A stretch of DNA of 64,000 nt, taken from positions 620,001 to 684,000 of the forward strand of contig NZ_STGM01000002.1 of assembly GCF_004854025.1 (NCBI RefSeq), read 5' to 3'. The DNA comes from Microbacterium hydrothermale. Lineage in GTDB: Bacteria; Actinomycetota; Actinomycetes; Actinomycetales; Microbacteriaceae. Shown here piece after piece: positions 26,372 to 35,371 of this stretch. Position numbers and translations under genes: made by a program. The notes below the pieces were generated by a model. That model did no database searches, was not told where the DNA came from, and saw only the letters and a program-made list of their open reading frames with translations. Within the stretch, counting starts at the first letter, position 1. Each line of letters opens with the position of its first letter.

Positions 26372-28578
26372 GGGCGCGTCTCCTGCTCGAGGTCGATGTG
26401 TTCGTCGTCTTCGGGATCGGCTGCGCCGCGCCCGTCGGCATCCGGATCCTTGTTCCCCACGCCGTCGAGCGGGGGCTCGGCGTCGTCGGGCGGGGCCGCG
26501 GCGGCCCGACGACGCCGCGCGACGGTGCGCACGACCCCGAGGCTGAGGAACGCGACGACCAGGACGATGATGACGATCAGTCCGATGCTCTCCCACTCGG
26601 CGCGCACCTCGACGTCGACCGCCTGCGGCTGTCCGATCGGCTCTCCCGTGGGGCTGAACAGCTGCAGGTCGACGCTCACCTCGCCGTTGGCGATGCGGGC
26701 CTCGACGGGGACCTCGACGCGCGTGTTCGCGGAGGCCTGGGCGTCGACGGTCGTGCGGGGCTGCACGCGCAGACGCGCATCGTCGGGGCGCACCGAGAGC
26801 ACCACCGTGACCGGCCAGGGCAGGTCGTTGCGCACCCAGGGCCGGAGCGGAGCGCTCGAGCTCACGAGCCGGAAGTCGGATGACAGGATGCCGACCGAGT
26901 CGAGCGTCGTGCGCGTCGCGTCGCGGTGGTCCGACACGGCCTGGCGGGCGGCATCCCCCGTCCACGAGATGCTGGTGACCTGCAGCACCTCGGCGCGCTC
27001 GCGACCGGTGAGCAATTCGGGCTGGTCGAGGATGGTCGCGAAGCGGTCGATGACCTGCTCGTCGTCGAGCAGTGCGCCGACATCGCCGACGCGCGCGTCG
27101 TCGACGACGGGATCGGTGAGGGTGATCTCGGATGCCGGCGACGAGGCGACGGCGGCCAGACGCGAGCCCGCGAATCCCGGGGCGGTGGCGATGAGACCCA
27201 GCGTGGCCCGCAGGCTCACGCGGGAGCGGTCGGTGCCGCGGTCGAGTACGGCCAGCACGGGCTGTGCTCCGGTCGTCGCGCGGGCGAGCGCGAGGTATCC
27301 CTGTGCGGCCGCGAGGGAGGCCCCGCGGAAGGTGGCGTCGTTCTGCCCGGCCGCATCGGCGAGGGCGCGCGACACCTCGGCGTCGTAGACGGGCGTCGAC
27401 ACTCCCCCGACGGCGGCGGCGGCCTGACGTGCTCCCCCGGCCACGCTCGTGGAGGGCACGAGAACGTGCGCGGGATCGTCGGCGCTGCCGAGGGCGCCGA
27501 GGGCGGCGACGGTGTCGGAGCCCGCCGAACCCGTCGCGGGCCAGTACACGTTCGGCGTCGAGGTGCCGATGTCGAGCAGCGCCGCGGTGGAGGGGTAGGT
27601 CGGCTGCCCCGGGGTGCTCGCGGGTGAGGGGTCGGGGGTCGACGCGGCCGAGACGGCCGGCGCCGGCTGAGTGAAGTCGGCGGCGCTCATGTACGTCTGC
27701 AACGACGTGGGGGCCAGCGGTCCGGATAGACCCGCCCGCAGCTGCGACGCGACGTCGGAGTCGCCGAACTGCAGGGCGAAACGATCGTTGGGGAGTCCGA
27801 GCAGACGCTGCAGCCACGCCACCGCGGTCGGCGGTGCCGCGGAACCGAGCACCCGGATGGCGGCGGGGATCGCGGGATCCACCGCCAGGGTCGCTCCCGT
27901 GCCGTCGACCGCGTCGAGCTGGGCCGACAGCGCGCCGTCGACGGCCGTGAGCTCCGCGAGTTCGTTCGCCGTGAGCAGGCCCCGGGTCATCGGCGCCGCG
28001 GTGATGGGGACCACGAGGGCGATGGGGGTCTGCGCCCCCGTGTCGGCGGGCACGACGATGACGCTCGTCGCCGAGAGACCTGCCGCGGTCACCTGCACCG
28101 GGTAGACACCCGCCGCGAGACCGGCCAGCGAGGCGTCGGTCGCCGGCACGGAGAGCGTCGTCGTGGTCTGGGACCCGGAGGACGTGGCATCCACCGTCCC
28201 CGTCGCCACCTGCTGCACGCTCACCCCGGTCGCGTCGCCGCTCAGCCACCGCTGGAGGGCCGCGTCGTCGGTGAGCGCACCGCGTCCGAGCGAGAGCGCG
28301 ACGGGCGTCGAGGTCGTGCCCGTCGATCCCGCCGAGAGCGTCGCGACGACCGAGAGCGAATCGCCGGAGCGCAGGATGCCGTTGGCCGCCGGGGCCGCGG
28401 CCAGGGTCGCGGGGGAGGCGGATGCTGAGGGCGACGGCGTGGCCTCGGCGGCGGCGGCCGCCGTTGCGGGCGCGGCGATTCCGAGGGCCAGCGCGAGCGT
28501 TGCGAGGGTCGCCAGCAGTCGGCGCGTGCGAGGGCGCCGCGGCACGGGTGAGCCCGAAGGCGGGGAAGTCACGGTCAT
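26368..28578 (-). CDS. DUF6049-like secreted, membrane-anchored protein
   Basis: A 736-residue exported protein. An arginine-rich start (PRRPRTRR) and hydrophobic core (LLATLATLALALGIAAPATA) form a signal peptide ending near residue 40, followed by a Ser/Ala/Pro-rich linker. A large extracytoplasmic region follows, with repeated Ala/Ser/Thr-rich beta-type sequence. One transmembrane helix lies near residue 670 (SIGLIVIIVLVVAFLSLGVV), and the acidic cytoplasmic tail is about 50 residues. This is the layout of actinobacterial DUF6049 proteins, which are encoded next to murJ. The function is unknown, but coupling to murJ suggests a role in cell-wall assembly. Confidence 0.8.
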   Translation of the reverse strand: MTVTSPPSGSPVPRRPRTRRLLATLATLALALGIAAPATAAAAAEATPSPSASASPATLAAAPAANGILRSGDSLSVVATLSAGSTGTTSTPVALSLGRGALTDDAALQRWLSGDATGVSVQQVATGTVDATSSGSQTTTTLSVPATDASLAGLAAGVYPVQVTAAGLSATSVIVVPADTGAQTPIALVVPITAAPMTRGLLTANELAELTAVDGALSAQLDAVDGTGATLAVDPAIPAAIRVLGSAAPPTAVAWLQRLLGLPNDRFALQFGDSDVASQLRAGLSGPLAPTSLQTYMSAADFTQPAPAVSAASTPDPSPASTPGQPTYPSTAALLDIGTSTPNVYWPATGSAGSDTVAALGALGSADDPAHVLVPSTSVAGGARQAAAAVGGVSTPVYDAEVSRALADAAGQNDATFRGASLAAAQGYLALARATTGAQPVLAVLDRGTDRSRVSLRATLGLIATAPGFAGSRLAAVASSPASEITLTDPVVDDARVGDVGALLDDEQVIDRFATILDQPELLTGRERAEVLQVTSISWTGDAARQAVSDHRDATRTTLDSVGILSSDFRLVSSSAPLRPWVRNDLPWPVTVVLSVRPDDARLRVQPRTTVDAQASANTRVEVPVEARIANGEVSVDLQLFSPTGEPIGQPQAVDVEVRAEWESIGLIVIIVLVVAFLSLGVVRTVARRRRAAAAPPDDAEPPLDGVGNKDPDADGRGAADPEDDEHIDLEQETRP

Positions 28579-28682
28579 ACGAGCGTCGGTGGAACGAGGG
28601 GGCGGGTCCTCGTACCGCGACGAGTCTAGGCCGCGTGCCTTCACGCCCGCCGAAAGCCTCGCGCAGACGGTTGAATGGACCG

Positions 28683-30200
28683 GTGCTCCCCGAACCCGAC
28701 GTCCAGCTCTGTCACGCCCTCGCCTCCGACCTGCGTGCGGCGGGCTACGCCAGCGCCGCGCTGCGGGACGCCTGGGGCGCTCAGGCCGACGACGCGGTCG
28801 CTCGCGGTCTGCGCGGGCCGGCGGAGCGCGCCCTCGCCGGCCGCGACGACGCCCTCGCGGTGCTCGGTCGCCTGTGGGGACTGGGTCTGACCGTGTCGCG
28901 TGCCGAGGCGGACGCGGCGCTGCCAACGCTCGGCGTCGACGGCGCTGCCGCGCTGGGCCTCGTCGCCCTCGACGCAGACGCGGGGAGGGTGCGGCCCGCC
29001 GTGCTGGTGCGCCCGCAGGCCTTCGCCGACGAGGAGGGCGAGGTGGAGTGGTGGATCGCCAGCGACCTCGACGAGGCCGCGCTGGGCGGGCCGCTGCCCG
29101 AGGACCACGTCCTCGGCGTGGGAGGGGCCTCGCAGACCCTCGCCCGGCTGCAGCTGACCCGTCGCGGGGGCACGGCGCTCGACCTGGGCACCGGATGCGG
29201 CATCCAGGCCCTGCGTCTGCGGCGTCTGGTCGACCGCGTCGTCGCGACGGACATCTCGGAGCGCGCCCTGCGCTTCACCCGCCTCAACGCCCTGCTCAAC
29301 GACGTCGACGGGATCGACACTCGCCTCGGTTCGCTGTTCGAACCGGTGGGTGACGAGACGTTCGACCGGGTGGCATCCAATCCCCCGTTCGTCATCACCC
29401 CGCGCGTCGAGGGGGTGCCGGCGTACGAGTACCGCGACGGCGGGATGGAGGGCGATGCGCTCGTCGCCACGGTGATCCGCGAGGTCGGCGCGCACCTCGC
29501 TCCGGGCGGGATCGCCCAGTCGCTCGGAAACTGGGAGTACCACGACGGCGAGTCGGGGCTCGATCGCGTCAGTGGATGGGTCGGCGACGGCCTCGACGCC
29601 TGGGTGATCGAGCGCGAGGTGCTCGATCCGCTGGCGTACGCGGAGCTCTGGGTCCGCGACGGGGGGACCGTCCCGGGGACGCCGGCCTACGCCCGCCTCG
29701 TCGAGGCGTGGCTTGAAGATTTCGCGCGGCGCGGGGTGACCGGGGTGGGATTCGGCTACGTGCTCGTGCGCAGGCCCCTCGCCGGCAGCCCCACCCTCAC
29801 GCGCTACGAGCGCGTCGCGGGAGGGGGCGAGGCGGGCTTCGGTCCGCACCTTGCGGACTGCCTGGCCGCGCACGACCGCGCGGCGCTCCTGGACGACGAC
29901 GACCTCGCCGACAGCGTGCTGCGCGTCGCACCCGATGTGACCGAGGCCCGCCACCATCGCCCCGGGGAAGGCGATCCCTCGGTGATCGAGCTGCGTCAGG
30001 GCGGCGGCTTCGCCCGCACGATCGAGGTCGACCCGGCCCTGGCCGCTCTCGTCGGGGCCTGCGACGGCGACCTGCCGGTCGGCACGCTCGTGGATGCGAT
30101 CGCGCAGCTCATGGAGGTCGACGCCGCGCACCTGCGCGCCGACGTGCTCCCCCGCGTGCGCGAACTGCTGGTGACCGGGTTCCTCTCGTTCGAGGACTGA
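28683..30200 (+). CDS. Class I SAM methyltransferase with N-terminal extension
   Basis: A 505-residue protein with a SAM-binding fold in the middle: DLGTGCGIQALRLRRLVDRV (about residues 162-181), the acidic VVATDISERAL and the catalytic-type SNPPFVI. NPPF resembles the NPPY loop of HemK/RsmC enzymes that methylate exocyclic amines of glutamine, adenine or guanine. An N-terminal domain of about 155 residues and a C-terminal domain of over 150 residues flank it, so it is larger than HemK. The target is not known. It starts at GTG 28683, divergent from the DUF6049-like gene and 60 bases before pcnA. Confidence 0.8.
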   Translation: MLPEPDVQLCHALASDLRAAGYASAALRDAWGAQADDAVARGLRGPAERALAGRDDALAVLGRLWGLGLTVSRAEADAALPTLGVDGAAALGLVALDADAGRVRPAVLVRPQAFADEEGEVEWWIASDLDEAALGGPLPEDHVLGVGGASQTLARLQLTRRGGTALDLGTGCGIQALRLRRLVDRVVATDISERALRFTRLNALLNDVDGIDTRLGSLFEPVGDETFDRVASNPPFVITPRVEGVPAYEYRDGGMEGDALVATVIREVGAHLAPGGIAQSLGNWEYHDGESGLDRVSGWVGDGLDAWVIEREVLDPLAYAELWVRDGGTVPGTPAYARLVEAWLEDFARRGVTGVGFGYVLVRRPLAGSPTLTRYERVAGGGEAGFGPHLADCLAAHDRAALLDDDDLADSVLRVAPDVTEARHHRPGEGDPSVIELRQGGGFARTIEVDPALAALVGACDGDLPVGTLVDAIAQLMEVDAAHLRADVLPRVRELLVTGFLSFED

Positions 30201-30247
30201 GCCCCGCGGGTCGTCCACGGCCGCCGGACGCCGTCGGCGCCCCCGGT

Positions 30248-30253
30248 TAGGCT
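30248..30253 (+). promoter_or_regulatory. -10 box (leaderless) of CCA-adding enzyme
   Basis: TAGGCT followed by 7 bases and the ATG at 30261. Confidence 0.5.
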
Positions 30254-30260
30254 CGAAGGC

Positions 30261-31688
30261 ATGCTGAACATGGCCGAGGGTCTCGCGCGCCTCGAGGAGC
30301 TCGCGGCGCACCCCGTCGTCTCCGCCGTCGCCCGCGCCTTCGCTGACGCGGGCCGCGATCTGGCGATCGTCGGCGGCCCGGTTCGCGACGCCCTGCTGGG
30401 TCGCATCACCCACGACTTCGATTTCACGACCGATGCGCGTCCCGACGAGATCCTCGCCCTCGTGAAGCCCATCTCGTCGGTGCAGTGGGACGTCGGTCGC
30501 GCCTTCGGAACCATCGGCGCACGCGTCAAGGGCGAGCAGGTCGAGATCACGACGTTCCGCGCCGACAGCTACGACGGCGTCACCCGCAAGCCGACCGTCG
30601 AGTTCGGCGACACCCTCGAGGCCGACCTCAGCCGCCGTGATTTCACCGTGAACGCGATGGCCCTGCGCGTCCCCGCGCGCACCCTCGTCGACCCGACGGG
30701 CGGCGTCGAAGACCTGCTCGCCGGGCGCCTGCGCACCCCCATCGATCCGGCCGTCAGCTTCGGCGACGACCCGCTGCGCATGCTGCGCGCGGCCCGGTTC
30801 TCGTCGCAGCTCGACTTCGCGGTCGACCCCGCGACGCTCGATGCGATCGCCGAGCTGCGGGCGTCTCTCGCCATCGTCAGCCCCGAGCGCGTGCAGGCCG
30901 AGCTGGTGCGTCTGCTGCAGACCGACGATCCGGTGCGCGGGATCCGCGTGCTCGTCGAGACCGGCCTGATCGAGGAGTTCCTGCCCGAGGTGCCGGCGCT
31001 GCGCCTCGAGGTCGACGAGCACCACCACCACAAAGACGTCTATGAGCACTCGCTCACTGTGCTGCGCCAGGCGATCGCGCTCGAGAAGAAGCGGCATCCG
31101 GATGCCGCCCCCGACGTGCCCCTGCGATTGGCGGCGCTGCTGCACGACATCGGCAAGCCCGCCACACGGCGCCTCGAGACCGGGGGCGGGGTCACCTTCC
31201 ACCACCACGACATCAAGGGCGCGCGCATGGCCCGCAAGCGCCTGCAGGCGCTGCGCTTCGACGCGGCGACCACGACGGTCGTCTCGCGCCTGGTCGAGCT
31301 GCACCTGCGGTTCTTCGGCTACGCCGAGGGGGCGTGGACGGATGCCGCCGTCCGCCGCTACGTGCGCGACGCCGGTGACGAGCTCGAGCGCCTGCACATC
31401 CTCACGCGGGCCGACGTGACCACGCGCAACAAGCGCAAGGCGCAGCGCCTGGCATCCGCCTACGACGACATCGAAGCCCGCATCGCGTCGCTGCGCGAGC
31501 AGGAGCAGATCGATGCGATCCGCCCCGAGCTCGACGGCAACCGCATCCAGGAGATCCTGGGCCTGCGTCCGGGACGCGAGGTCGGCGAGGCGTACCGCTT
31601 CCTGCTCGACCTGCGCCTCGACGAGGGCGTGCTCGGCGAGGACGAGGCCGAGGAGCGCCTGCGGGCCTGGTGGGCGGCGCGGGGCTGA
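30261..31688 (+). CDS. CCA tRNA nucleotidyltransferase
   Basis: A 475-residue enzyme that adds or repairs the 3' CCA end of tRNAs. The class II nucleotidyltransferase head shows VGGPVRDALLGRITHDFDFTT, with the catalytic Asp-Phe-Asp (residues 52-54). The neck segment is RRDFTVNAMAL and the head-and-neck helix begins at GDDPLRMLRAARF. A C-terminal HD domain is visible (HHHHKDVYEHSL, LLHDIGKP), as in the actinobacterial PcnA type, suggesting extra phosphohydrolase activity. Both tRNAs in this window lack an encoded CCA, so the enzyme is required. A second ATG three codons on is an alternative start. Confidence 0.94.
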   Translation: MLNMAEGLARLEELAAHPVVSAVARAFADAGRDLAIVGGPVRDALLGRITHDFDFTTDARPDEILALVKPISSVQWDVGRAFGTIGARVKGEQVEITTFRADSYDGVTRKPTVEFGDTLEADLSRRDFTVNAMALRVPARTLVDPTGGVEDLLAGRLRTPIDPAVSFGDDPLRMLRAARFSSQLDFAVDPATLDAIAELRASLAIVSPERVQAELVRLLQTDDPVRGIRVLVETGLIEEFLPEVPALRLEVDEHHHHKDVYEHSLTVLRQAIALEKKRHPDAAPDVPLRLAALLHDIGKPATRRLETGGGVTFHHHDIKGARMARKRLQALRFDAATTTVVSRLVELHLRFFGYAEGAWTDAAVRRYVRDAGDELERLHILTRADVTTRNKRKAQRLASAYDDIEARIASLREQEQIDAIRPELDGNRIQEILGLRPGREVGEAYRFLLDLRLDEGVLGEDEAEERLRAWWAARG

Positions 31689-31977
31689 GCCCGATTCGTC
31701 ATTGATCGGCGATCGTCGTCCGGATCGCGGGCGTGACACGCCGGCGGTGGAGCACGGCAGCGGATGCGTCTGCGGTTTGGGGCGCCGGTCGGTACATGCC
31801 CGATTCGGAATAACGCCGATTGCCGGTGCCCGGCACGGCATTCGGAAGCCCCCACTCCTCCGAAGATCCGTACCGGGCACCTGTCTCAGTGGGGCTGATC
31901 GCCATCGTCGTCGACCTGCGCGAGCGCGGCGATCACGAGGTGCGTCAGGTCGATGCTGACGATCCGCGGCTGATCGG
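31689..31977. other. Spacer with inverted repeat after the CCA enzyme
   Basis: 289 bases between convergent genes. It holds an inverted repeat with 14-base arms and one mismatch at 31825-31838 and 31868-31881 (GGTGCCCGGCACGG and its near complement), separated by 29 bases. Two ATTCGGAA copies lie near 31803 and 31840. A 68-codon frame on the minus strand from 31905 shows no homology I recognise and no good ribosome site. The repeat may terminate transcription from both sides. Confidence 0.45.
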
Positions 31978-33084
31978 TCACGGGGTGATCGATCCGGTGG
32001 GCTGCACGAGCGGGGTCGGGCTGACTCCGCTGGACGGAGTCGGGCCGAGGCCGGTGGAGACGGCCGAGCGATCGGGCTCGGGGAGAGGCTGCACGCGGTC
32101 GAAGGGGAACGCGGGGAGTCTGGCAGCGGACAGTCCTCCGACGCCGTCCCAGGTCCATTCTCCGGCGGGGACCTCGCGCAGAGGGAAGACGTTCCACTGA
32201 GGGGCCGCGCCCGGGTACGTCTCCGGAACGGGGACGGGACCGCCACCCCCGGCGAAGTACGGATCGTAGGACTCGGATGCCGCATCGCTCTGGACCGTAC
32301 GCAGCGGGTTGCCGTCCTGATCGAACAGTTGCACTCCGGTGATCGGGTCGCCCGCGGCGTCGTAAGCGTAGATGTTGCGGATGCGCTGCCCGTCGATCGC
32401 CAGACCTGGTGTCTCGTATCCGACCTGCGGGGCGTCGACCCAGCCGGTGAACAGTTGGGTCATGGCCGTCGAGATTGATCCCGCGAGCATGGGCACCGCG
32501 ATGACCGCGATCACCGTCGACACCGTTCGCACCACACGGATCCACCTGAAGGGGGCCCAGCGTCCCCTGCCCCACTGGATGCTGACGAGCAGGGAGGTCA
32601 GCAGGATGGCCCACGACACCGGGTTGTACCTCAGCGTGAGGAACGCGTCGAGGATGCCGCCGGTGCTCGGCCTCGACATGACCGACAGGAAGATCCAGAG
32701 ATAGAACACGACGCCCCGCAGCACCCACCACGCGGGCCGGAGCGAGACGAGGAGGTCGAGGAGCCATGCCCCGGCCGCGTTGGCGCGGACCCGGTCGTGG
32801 ATCTCCCGCCATCCGTGCCGCACGTCGTCGACGATGGCGAAGCGCTTCTTGGGGGTGGCGACGCTGCCGCGTTCCGGGAGTCCCGCGGCCGCACGCAGTT
32901 CGGCGGCGTAGGTCGTGGCATCCGGAAGCTCGAAGTCATCACCCGCCTCGGACGCCTGGTCGGACAGGTCGGCTTCCAGCCCGTCGAGCAGGTCGTCGAC
33001 CTCGTCGGCGGGCAGGTCGTCAAGGTGCGAGCGGACCGCGGCGGCGAAGGCGCGGATGTCGTCGTGGACGGTCGTGGTGATCAT
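31978..33084 (-). CDS. PadR-associated HAAS-domain membrane protein
   Basis: A 368-residue protein. Residues about 1-75 (DIRAFAAAVRSHLDDLPADEVDDLLDGLEADL and following) resemble the HAAS helical domain found beside PadR regulators. Several transmembrane helices follow (for example VLRGVVFYLWIFLSVM, VSWAILLTSLLVSIQW, VSTVIAVIAVPMLAGS). The last third is extracytoplasmic, with a beta-type segment (AYDAAGDPITGVQLFDQDG) and a Pro/Ser-rich tail. The ATG overlaps the padR stop by 4 bases. It is probably a membrane partner of the regulator; what it senses is unknown. Confidence 0.8.
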   Translation of the reverse strand: MITTTVHDDIRAFAAAVRSHLDDLPADEVDDLLDGLEADLSDQASEAGDDFELPDATTYAAELRAAAGLPERGSVATPKKRFAIVDDVRHGWREIHDRVRANAAGAWLLDLLVSLRPAWWVLRGVVFYLWIFLSVMSRPSTGGILDAFLTLRYNPVSWAILLTSLLVSIQWGRGRWAPFRWIRVVRTVSTVIAVIAVPMLAGSISTAMTQLFTGWVDAPQVGYETPGLAIDGQRIRNIYAYDAAGDPITGVQLFDQDGNPLRTVQSDAASESYDPYFAGGGGPVPVPETYPGAAPQWNVFPLREVPAGEWTWDGVGGLSAARLPAFPFDRVQPLPEPDRSAVSTGLGPTPSSGVSPTPLVQPTGSITP

Positions 33085-33440
33085 CGTGCGTCTCCGATCG
33101 CGCGCAGCTTCGGGGTGGGAGTGGTGTCGTCGAGCAGGCTCGTCATGGCGGAGGAGAAGTGCGTCCAGCTGGCGCGCTGGGCGTCGAGCAGCTCGCGGCC
33201 CTGCGGGTTGATGGCGTAGTACTTGCGGTGCGGTCCTCCCTCGGACGGCACGACGTAGCTCGACAGTGCGCCGGCGGAGTACAGACGCCGAAGCGTCCCG
33301 TACACCGATGCATCGCCGACCTCGCCGAGACCCGCCTCGCGCAGGCGCCGCACGATGTCGTAGCCGTACCCGTCGTCGTGCTGCACCACCGCCAGTACGG
33401 CGGCATCCAGCACCCCTTTCAACAGCTGCGTCGTATCCAC
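33081..33440 (-). CDS. PadR-family transcriptional regulator
   Basis: A 119-residue winged-helix repressor of the PadR family. The core is LLKGVLDAAVLAVVQHDDGYGYDI, then VYGTLRRLYSAGALSSYV and the wing GGPHRKYYAINPQGRELL, all characteristic. It starts at GTG 33440 with AAGGGGG upstream. It is co-transcribed with the HAAS-domain membrane protein. The region before its start has repeated AGTGCG motifs (about 33478-33496) that could be its operator, but this is only a suggestion. Confidence 0.92.
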   Translation of the reverse strand: MDTTQLLKGVLDAAVLAVVQHDDGYGYDIVRRLREAGLGEVGDASVYGTLRRLYSAGALSSYVVPSEGGPHRKYYAINPQGRELLDAQRASWTHFSSAMTSLLDDTTPTPKLRAIGDAR

Positions 33441-33537
33441 GCGGCCCCCTTCGCTTCTCTGCCACGGACAGTACCACGCAGTGCGCAGTAGTGCGTAGTG
33501 TGAGACTCGAGGTTTCTTCCCAGCCAGACACGCAGAA

Positions 33538-33568
33538 GGGGCGGCATCCGTCGATCGGATGCCGCCCC
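33538..33568. terminator. Terminator after alcohol dehydrogenase gene
   Basis: Perfect 13-bp stem with TCGAT loop, 13 bases past the minus-strand adh stop. Each arm contains one copy of the GGCATCC/GGATGCC heptamer discussed in the findings. Confidence 0.85.
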
Positions 33569-33581
33569 CTCGAGGCTTGCG

Positions 33582-34616
33582 TCAGGGGACGACGACGGCG
33601 CGACCGCGCACCTGTCCCTTGTGCAGCTTGCCGTAGGCCTCCACGGCGCCGTCGAAGCCGTAGCGCTCGACGTGCACGCCGACCGCGCCGCTGCGGGCGA
33701 GGTCGAGGACCTCGATCAGCTCGCTGCGCGTTCCCCAGTACGGCGCGCGGACGGCCGCGCCCATCGGCGTGGAGAAGAAGCCGGCGGGAAGGATGCCGCC
33801 ACCGATGCCGACGATGTGGATGAAGCTGTCGAGCCCGGCGACGGCGCGCGCGAGGTCGATGGTGGGCTGCACGCCGACGAAGTCGAACACGGCGGTGGCG
33901 CCGAGGCCGTTCGTGAGCTCGCGGATGCGCTCGGCGGCGTGCTCGTCGGAGGTCACGGTGTGGTGCGCCCCGACCTCGCGGGCGAGGGCGAGCTTGTCCT
34001 CGCCGAGGTCGACGGCGATGACGGTGGCCTGGGTGATGGCGCGCAGGATCTGCACGCCCACGTGTCCGAGACCGCCGACGCCGATCACGACGGCCGTGGC
34101 TCCGGGGTAGAGCTTCTCCTTCGCCGCAACGATCGCGTGGTACGGCGTGAGTCCCGCGTCGGTCAGCGACACGGTCTCGACGGGGTCGAGGTCGCCGAGG
34201 GGCGCGAGGTGGCGCGGATCGTCGACGATGACGTACTCGGCCATCGCTCCGGGGCTGCCCAGTCCCGGAGGGGTGATGCCCATCTCGGCCGCGTAGGGGC
34301 AGTAGTTCTCCGCGCCCTGCGCGCAGGCGTGGCAGCGACCGCAGCCCCAGGGGCCGTAGATGGCGTACGCCGCGCCCATCTGCACGCCCTCGACGCCCTC
34401 GCCGAGCTCGTCGACGATGCCGGCTCCCTCGTGGCCGAGCGTGAGCGGCAGACCGTAGGTGTACTGGTCTTCGGGAAGGTCCATCACGAACCAGTCCGAG
34501 TGGCACAGCCCCGCGGCCGTGACCTTCAGTCGCACCTGGCCCGGGCCCGCGTGGGGCTCCTCGATGTCGACCACCTCGGGGCCCTTGCCGATCTCGCGAT
34601 ACTGCACTGCCTTCAT
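33582..34616 (-). CDS. Zinc-dependent NAD alcohol dehydrogenase
   Basis: A 344-residue medium-chain dehydrogenase. Catalytic zinc ligands are Cys38 and His62-Glu63 (GHEGAG). The structural zinc cluster is Cys92, Cys95, Cys98 and Cys106 (GCGRCHACAQGAENYC). The Rossmann motif is VIGVGGLGHVGVQIL with an acidic residue after the second strand (VIAVDL), implying NAD. The whole sequence resembles the Rhodococcus ADH-A type, which oxidises many primary and secondary alcohols. I chose ATG 34616 (AAAGGGA upstream). The product aldehyde could be taken on by the aldehyde dehydrogenase at 37.6 kb. Confidence 0.92.
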   Translation of the reverse strand: MKAVQYREIGKGPEVVDIEEPHAGPGQVRLKVTAAGLCHSDWFVMDLPEDQYTYGLPLTLGHEGAGIVDELGEGVEGVQMGAAYAIYGPWGCGRCHACAQGAENYCPYAAEMGITPPGLGSPGAMAEYVIVDDPRHLAPLGDLDPVETVSLTDAGLTPYHAIVAAKEKLYPGATAVVIGVGGLGHVGVQILRAITQATVIAVDLGEDKLALAREVGAHHTVTSDEHAAERIRELTNGLGATAVFDFVGVQPTIDLARAVAGLDSFIHIVGIGGGILPAGFFSTPMGAAVRAPYWGTRSELIEVLDLARSGAVGVHVERYGFDGAVEAYGKLHKGQVRGRAVVVP

Positions 34617-34728
34617 GGCATCCCTTTCTCTCAGTGAATCCACCGTGCGTCCACGATCTCTCTCCCGGGGCGGGGGTTGACGGCGTTTTCCGCTGATCGG
34701 GAACCGTTCTCACCGTCAGGGTGGGGGG

Positions 34729-35304
34729 ATGGATGCCGCTGGTCACGTCTTCCACGCCCGAATCGAGCTCGTGGCGGGCACGTCCTCGCTGCTGCCCCTG
34801 AGCGACCTGGCGGGCGTCGATCCCGAGGCGCATCGGCGCGCCCTCGCGAAGTACGACGACACCCCGGAGCGGCGGCGTCTGCGCGACACGGTGATCCCGG
34901 GACTCGGGCGCTCGTGGACGGAGGTCGTCTTCCTCTCGCCCGTGCACCCGCACGCGATCTGGTCGGCGTGGCGCGAGATCCGCGGTCGGGAGCGCCCGCC
35001 GATGGAGTTCTGGGCCATCCCGGCCGCGGACCTCCCGGAGGGCACCGTCGTCGTCGATCGCACGCTGACGGCCACCGGCGATCCCCTCGATCCACGCGAG
35101 GTCCGACCGTTCGACCGGGCGTCGCACCGCGCCGCCGTGACCACGACGGCGCAGAACCGCGTCTGGCTCGAGGAGTGCGCGCGCCGCGGGGTGAGCGGGG
35201 CGTGGTTCCACGGCATCCCGCATGTGCTGGCGCCCGGGGTGGTGCCGCTGCGGCGCGCACGGGTCGTCTCCTGGGGCGACCCCCCGGAGAGCAACGCGCC
35301 CTGA
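34729..35304 (+). CDS. Hypothetical protein
   Basis: A 191-residue soluble protein without recognisable domain. It has a DNA-frame with strong GC third-position bias and sensible amino-acid balance: VFHARIELVAGTSSLLPLSDL, SWTEVVFLSPVHPHAIWSAW, and AWFHGIPHVLAPGVVPLRRA are its most protein-like parts. Several His, Trp and Asp residues could form a site, but nothing specific can be said. It is divergent from the alcohol dehydrogenase (112 bases apart) and precedes the GAF-type regulator by 67 bases. Confidence 0.65.
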   Translation: MDAAGHVFHARIELVAGTSSLLPLSDLAGVDPEAHRRALAKYDDTPERRRLRDTVIPGLGRSWTEVVFLSPVHPHAIWSAWREIRGRERPPMEFWAIPAADLPEGTVVVDRTLTATGDPLDPREVRPFDRASHRAAVTTTAQNRVWLEECARRGVSGAWFHGIPHVLAPGVVPLRRARVVSWGDPPESNAP

Positions 35305-35371
35305 CCCCTGCCGTTCGGCCCCCGCCCGACTTACACTGAGACCCACCTCCGTCACCGCCGATGGGAGTCCC

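Noticed and set aside
31699-31905. 68-codon minus-strand frame after the CCA enzyme
   Set aside because: No clear ribosome site or homology, and it overlaps the inverted repeat at 31825-31881.
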